From: Spirochaetaceae bacterium
GTDB taxonomy: Bacteria > Spirochaetota > Spirochaetia > Treponematales > Breznakiellaceae
NCBI GenBank assembly: GCA_031288215.1
Contig: JAITRV010000105.1
Location: forward strand, 1 to 16,113
DNA length: 16,113 nt
Direction: 5' to 3'
This document shows positions 12,723 to 16,113 of the stretch, piece by piece (position 1 is the first letter of the stretch; each line of letters starts with the position of its first letter). The notes below the pieces were generated by a model. The model had not been told where the DNA came from, did not search any database, and saw only the letters and a list, made by a program, of their open reading frames with translations. The translations under genes and the position numbers were made by a program.

Positions 12723-14318
12723 ATGAAACGCTGCTTTTTTGGACGCGGCGCGGCTCTCTTCATTGCGGTCGTTGCGGTGTTTGCGCTTTCGTGTACAAAA
12801 CCCGAAGAAAAACAGGCTGCCGACACGGTTGTTTATTCCTATCCGAGCAATGTCGGGCCGTTGAATCCCCACCTGTATGCGCCAAACGCGATGTTTGCCC
12901 AAGACCTGGTGTACGAGAGCCTCGTTCGACTCAAAGATGACGGTACTATCGGTCCCGCTCTCGCCGAAAGCTGGGATATTTCACCGGACGGGATGGTGTA
13001 TACGTTCCATCTTCGTCAAGATGTACAATTTTCCGATGGCGAACCTTTCAACGCGGCGGCGGCGGCCCTCAATTTTAATGCGATAATGGGTAATGCGGCC
13101 CGGCACGCCTGGCTTGGCATTACCAACAAAATCGAGCAGTACGAGGCCTCCGGCCCCTATGACTTCACGCTGACCTTCAACACGCCCTACTACCCCTGCC
13201 TGCACGATCTTGCACTGCCTCGGCCCTTCACGTTTTTAAGCCCCAAATCTTTTCCTGATGACGGCGACACCTCCAAGAGCATAAAAAGCCCGGTGGGAAC
13301 GGGTCCCTGGAAACTGGCGGAAAGCCGGCTCGGCGAATACGATCTCTTCGAGCGCAACGACTCGTACTGGGGCGGAAAGCCAAACCCTGCGAAGATACTG
13401 GTTAAGGTTATCCCCGATCCGGTTACCCGTGCGCTGGCCTTCGAATCGGGGGACATCAATTTTATTTATGGCATGGGGCAGATAAACTACGACACCTTTA
13501 ACCGCCTGCGGAACAGCGAAGGGGTTATCGGTGCGATTTCCGGCCCCCGGGGAACCACGACCCTCGCCCTGAATACGGCCACGGGACCCACAAGAGAACT
13601 GGCGGTGCGTCAGGCTATCCAACACCTTATCAACAAGGCGGAGATAATCAAAGGTATAACGCTTGACACCCAGATAGCGGCGGACACCTATTTTGCCGCC
13701 GATATCCCCTACTGCGATGTCGCGCTTGAGCCGTATACATACGATGAAAAGAAGGCCGCGGAGCTTCTGGACGGCGCAGGCTGGCTTCTTCCGGCGGGTA
13801 AGAAGATTCGTGAAAAAAACGGCGTCCCGCTTGAAATGGATTTCTGCTTCACCGGTAACAACGCGGCAGAAAAATCAATTGTCGAAGTTCTGCAGGGGCA
13901 GGCGCTGAAGCTCGGCGTGTCCTTTAACCTGATTGGTGAAGAGGCGGATTCATTCAATAACAGACAGAAAACAGGCAATTTCGGCATAATATTCAACAAC
14001 ACTTGGGGACCGCCTTATGAACCCCACGCGATGGTATCCGCAATGCTCGTACCTTCCAACGCCGACTACATGGCCCAGATAGGGCTGCCGATGAAGGCCC
14101 AGCTTGATGCCAATATCCGCCGGGTATTCGGTACCACCGATGTGAATGAACGTTCCGCGATTTATCGGGACATTCTGACAACCCTGCATGAGCAGGCCGT
14201 ATATGTGCCGCTCTATTACACCACCATGCTCAAAGTATACCGGAAGGCGGAGATACGGGATGTTGGTTTCAGTTCTAATAGAGATTGTGTCCCCCTTAGC
14301 ACGATTATCCTGGAGTAA
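12723..14318 (+). CDS. nikA: NikA-type metal-binding lipoprotein of an ABC importer, copy 2
   Basis: The second tandem copy, again 531 residues, about 85% identical to copy 1 with no length change. It has the same lipobox (FALS-C24). Pocket residues Tyr52, Trp130, Arg167, Trp428 and Tyr432 are kept, and Met57 matches E. coli Met27, but the position of the metal ligand His416 is Asn446 (codon AAC at 14058, against CAC in copy 1). Differences between copies cluster at residues 51-63 and near the C-terminus. The start ATG 12723 is preceded by AGGAGG at 6 nt, the same leader as copy 1; ATG 12693 is the alternative. It lies 36 nt after copy 1 and 3 nt before nikB. Substrate probably differs from copy 1; this is inferred. 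Confidence 0.9.
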   Translation: MKRCFFGRGAALFIAVVAVFALSCTKPEEKQAADTVVYSYPSNVGPLNPHLYAPNAMFAQDLVYESLVRLKDDGTIGPALAESWDISPDGMVYTFHLRQDVQFSDGEPFNAAAAALNFNAIMGNAARHAWLGITNKIEQYEASGPYDFTLTFNTPYYPCLHDLALPRPFTFLSPKSFPDDGDTSKSIKSPVGTGPWKLAESRLGEYDLFERNDSYWGGKPNPAKILVKVIPDPVTRALAFESGDINFIYGMGQINYDTFNRLRNSEGVIGAISGPRGTTTLALNTATGPTRELAVRQAIQHLINKAEIIKGITLDTQIAADTYFAADIPYCDVALEPYTYDEKKAAELLDGAGWLLPAGKKIREKNGVPLEMDFCFTGNNAAEKSIVEVLQGQALKLGVSFNLIGEEADSFNNRQKTGNFGIIFNNTWGPPYEPHAMVSAMLVPSNADYMAQIGLPMKAQLDANIRRVFGTTDVNERSAIYRDILTTLHEQAVYVPLYYTTMLKVYRKAEIRDVGFSSNRDCVPLSTIILE

Positions 14319-14321
14319 AAC

Positions 14322-15272
14322 ATGGCAAAGTTTATTGTTAAACGCATTCTGATGCTTATCCCGATGCTTTTCATCGTGTCCGTCATCGTGTTTCTGCTGC
14401 TTCATGCTGGGCCGAACGATCCCGCGATGAGCTACCTGCGGCTTTCAAACATACCGCCGACGGACGCGGCGCTGGAAAACGCGCGGCATGAACTGGGACT
14501 GGACCGGCCGCTCCTGACCCAGTATATAAGCTGGATTTCCCGCGCCGTCCGCATGGATTTCGGAATTTCCTATGTAACGAAAGCGCCGGTAACGAGACAC
14601 CTCCTGCACTACCTGCCGAACACCCTCTATCTTGCCGGGGTTTCGATCGTCATTATGATCGTTTTGAGTCTTCCGATGGGTATGCTTGCCGCGAAGTATC
14701 ACGGAAAGTGGCAGGATAACGTCCTGCGGGTTTTTGCCTATGCCGGTGTTTCGATACCGAGTTTTTGGTTTGCCTTTCTGATGATCTTTATATTCGCGAT
14801 ACGGTTGAAATGGCTGCCCGCACTCGGCATGGGCGGTCTGCGCTATGTGATAATGCCATCGCTCTCCGTCGTGCTCATGTCAACCTGCATCAACGCCCGC
14901 CTCCTGCGGGGCAATATGCTTGAGCAGGCGAATACCCGCTACGTAGTGTATGCCCGGTTTCGCGGAGTACGCGAAAAATACATCACCCGGCATCATATCA
15001 TGAAAAACTCATTCATACCGGTCGTTACCGCGATGGGAATGCATATAGGCGAGGTCCTTGGCGGCGCGGTCGTGGCGGAAGTGATATTCGCGTGGCCCGG
15101 CGTTGGGCGTTACGCGGTCTCCGCCATCAATAACCGCGATTTTCCGGTGATGCAGTGTTTCATCCTGATGATGACCGTGATATTTGTCCTGTGCAATCTT
15201 GTTACCGACATCCTCTATGCGGCGCTGGACCCGCGCATACGGTACGGAGAAGGAGGTATATCCCATGCATGA
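14322..15272 (+). CDS. nikB: Nickel/cobalt-type ABC transporter permease NikB
   Basis: Inner-membrane permease, 316 residues, six predicted membrane segments starting with RILMLIPMLFIVSVIVFLLL (8-27). Stretches shared with E. coli NikB are YLRLSNIPPT (about 38-47), LGLDRPL, DFGISY, INARLLRGNML, MHIGEVLGGAVV, FAWPGVGRYAVSAINNRDFPV and AALDPRIR. The segment YARFRGVREKYITRHHIMKNS is the cytoplasmic coupling (EAA-type) loop that contacts the ATPase. ATG 14322 lies 3 nt after the stop of the second nikA; its ribosome site GGAG overlaps the end of that gene. It pairs with nikC to form the channel. The long, specific similarity favours NikB over generic dipeptide permeases. Confidence 0.93.
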   Translation: MAKFIVKRILMLIPMLFIVSVIVFLLLHAGPNDPAMSYLRLSNIPPTDAALENARHELGLDRPLLTQYISWISRAVRMDFGISYVTKAPVTRHLLHYLPNTLYLAGVSIVIMIVLSLPMGMLAAKYHGKWQDNVLRVFAYAGVSIPSFWFAFLMIFIFAIRLKWLPALGMGGLRYVIMPSLSVVLMSTCINARLLRGNMLEQANTRYVVYARFRGVREKYITRHHIMKNSFIPVVTAMGMHIGEVLGGAVVAEVIFAWPGVGRYAVSAINNRDFPVMQCFILMMTVIFVLCNLVTDILYAALDPRIRYGEGGISHA

Positions 15273-16113
15273 CATTGAAGCGGATGGTAGCGCCGTGATT
15301 GAAAACTGCGCGAAACACAGCAGACAGATCCCGGCGACGATTGTTGTTTCGGGTATAACCCTTGCCCTGTTGCTGCTTGCCGCGATCTTCGCGCCGCTGA
15401 TCGCACCGCATGATCCCTACGCGATAAATCTTGAACAGCGACTCGCCCCCGCAAGCTCCCAAAACCTGCTGGGTACGGATCATTTGGGGCGCGACATCCT
15501 TTCACGGCTAATCTGGGGAACCCGTATATCCCTCGGCAGCGTTGCTATCATCGCCGTCCTGATAATGGCCTTGGGCTTCACCCTCGGCGCGGTGTCAGGT
15601 TTTGCCGGCGGCATCGTCGATTCGCTTATCATGCGGATCTGTGAAGCCTTCATGACTTTTCCCACCTTCATTCTGGCGCTTTTCTTGATAGGCATTTTCG
15701 GCACGGGCATGACAAACGTGGTTCTTGCGATAATGCTGACCCACTGGGCCTGGTACACCCGCATTGTCCGCAGCATGGTGCTCAACCTGAAAAACCGGGA
15801 CTACATCCTCGCCGCCCGCGCGGCAGGCGGCGGCAGTTTTCGCATCTTCGCACTGCATATCGCGCGGCCGGTCTTTGCCCAGCTTGTGATCCTGGCGACC
15901 CTTGACCTCGGACACATGATGCTCCACGTTTCAGGGCTGTCCTTTCTTGGGCTTGGCATACAGCCGCCTACCCCCGAATGGGGCTGCATGATAAACGACG
16001 CCCGCCAGCAGATTTGGACAAACCCGCAGCTTGCGGTCATTCCGGGGCTGATGATCTTCCTGACCGTGCTGGCCTTTAATATTCCCGGCGACTATCTCCG
16101 CGACAAACTTGAC
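15265..16113 (+). CDS. nikC: Nickel/cobalt-type ABC transporter permease NikC (3' end cut)
   Basis: The first 283 codons of the second permease; the frame is open at the window edge and only a few residues appear to be missing. A hydrophilic N-terminus is followed by a hydrophobic segment (VVSGITLALLLLAAIFAPLIAP). The DppC/NikC landmark LLGTDHLGRDILSRLIWGTRISLGS (about 68-92), FMTFPTFILALFLIG, NVVLAIMLTHWAWYTRIVRSMV, the coupling loop YILAARAAGGGS, LATLDLGHMMLHVSGLSFLGLG and EWGCMINDARQQIWTNP match E. coli NikC closely. ATG 15265 overlaps the nikB stop by 8 nt and has AAGGAGG about 8 nt upstream. NikD and NikE ATPases would be expected just beyond the window. Confidence 0.93.
   Translation, partial: MHDIEADGSAVIENCAKHSRQIPATIVVSGITLALLLLAAIFAPLIAPHDPYAINLEQRLAPASSQNLLGTDHLGRDILSRLIWGTRISLGSVAIIAVLIMALGFTLGAVSGFAGGIVDSLIMRICEAFMTFPTFILALFLIGIFGTGMTNVVLAIMLTHWAWYTRIVRSMVLNLKNRDYILAARAAGGGSFRIFALHIARPVFAQLVILATLDLGHMMLHVSGLSFLGLGIQPPTPEWGCMINDARQQIWTNPQLAVIPGLMIFLTVLAFNIPGDYLRDKLD

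Larger units (their letters stand above)
11061..14321 (+). repeat. Tandem duplication of the nikA gene with its leader
   Basis: Two copies with an exact period of 1632 bp (ATG 11061 to ATG 12693; stops at 12684 and 14316). The first 54 bases or so of each copy, including the ribosome site, are identical, and both copies end in CTGGAGTAAAACA. The encoded proteins differ at about 79 of 531 positions by hand count, so the duplication is not recent. Confidence 0.9.

Noticed and set aside
11616..12902. Minus-strand frame opposite nikA copy 1
   Set aside because: It recurs at the matching position opposite copy 2, as expected for a shadow of a duplicated gene, and the plus frame is plainly NikA.

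Overview
The window reads as bacterial chromosome, probably from a spirochaete of the Treponema type. The grounds are indirect: lipoprotein signal peptides with a relaxed lipobox (FALS-C), a TPR gene coupled to a TPR/NHL/vWA exported protein, and overall gene style. The genus cannot be settled from the sequence. Left of about 10.1 kb the DNA is very GC-rich. The stretch from about 10.1 kb rightwards is visibly less so.

Left part (1-5008). The window opens with the 3' end of purL (+). Convergent to it lies a five-gene minus-strand operon, read from right to left: birA (biotin-protein ligase with a DNA-binding domain), bioY, bioM (ECF ATPase), bioN (ECF transmembrane protein), then a degenerate short-chain-dehydrogenase-like protein. 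Together these form a self-contained biotin uptake, use and sensing unit. Its promoter lies back to back with that of a divergent flavoprotein gene carrying an Isf-like cysteine motif. Two copies of one inverted-repeat operator (TGGTTAACC-N13-GGTTAACGG) flank this region: one over the birA -10 box and start codon, the other 288 bp away inside the flavoprotein gene. The best candidate ligand is BirA itself.

Middle (5009-10083). An AT-rich intergenic region with a promoter precedes a galactokinase-family gene. Then come surE (survival nucleotidase), a TPR protein, and a large exported TPR/NHL-propeller/vWA-like protein. The last three are tightly spaced or overlapping.

Right part (10084-16113). 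A small toxin-antitoxin remnant has an antitoxin-like ORF and a PIN-toxin ORF reduced to 35 codons. Next comes a promoter followed by a cobalamin riboswitch and a long structured leader. These precede two tandem nikA-type lipoprotein genes, nikB, and nikC (cut by the window end). The transporter is a full NikABC relative placed under B12 control, so cobalt (or a cobalt chelate) is a more likely cargo than nickel for at least one binding protein. The two NikA copies arose from an exact 1632-bp tandem duplication. They differ reciprocally at two ligand-pocket positions known from E. coli NikA, which suggests that they divided or changed substrates.
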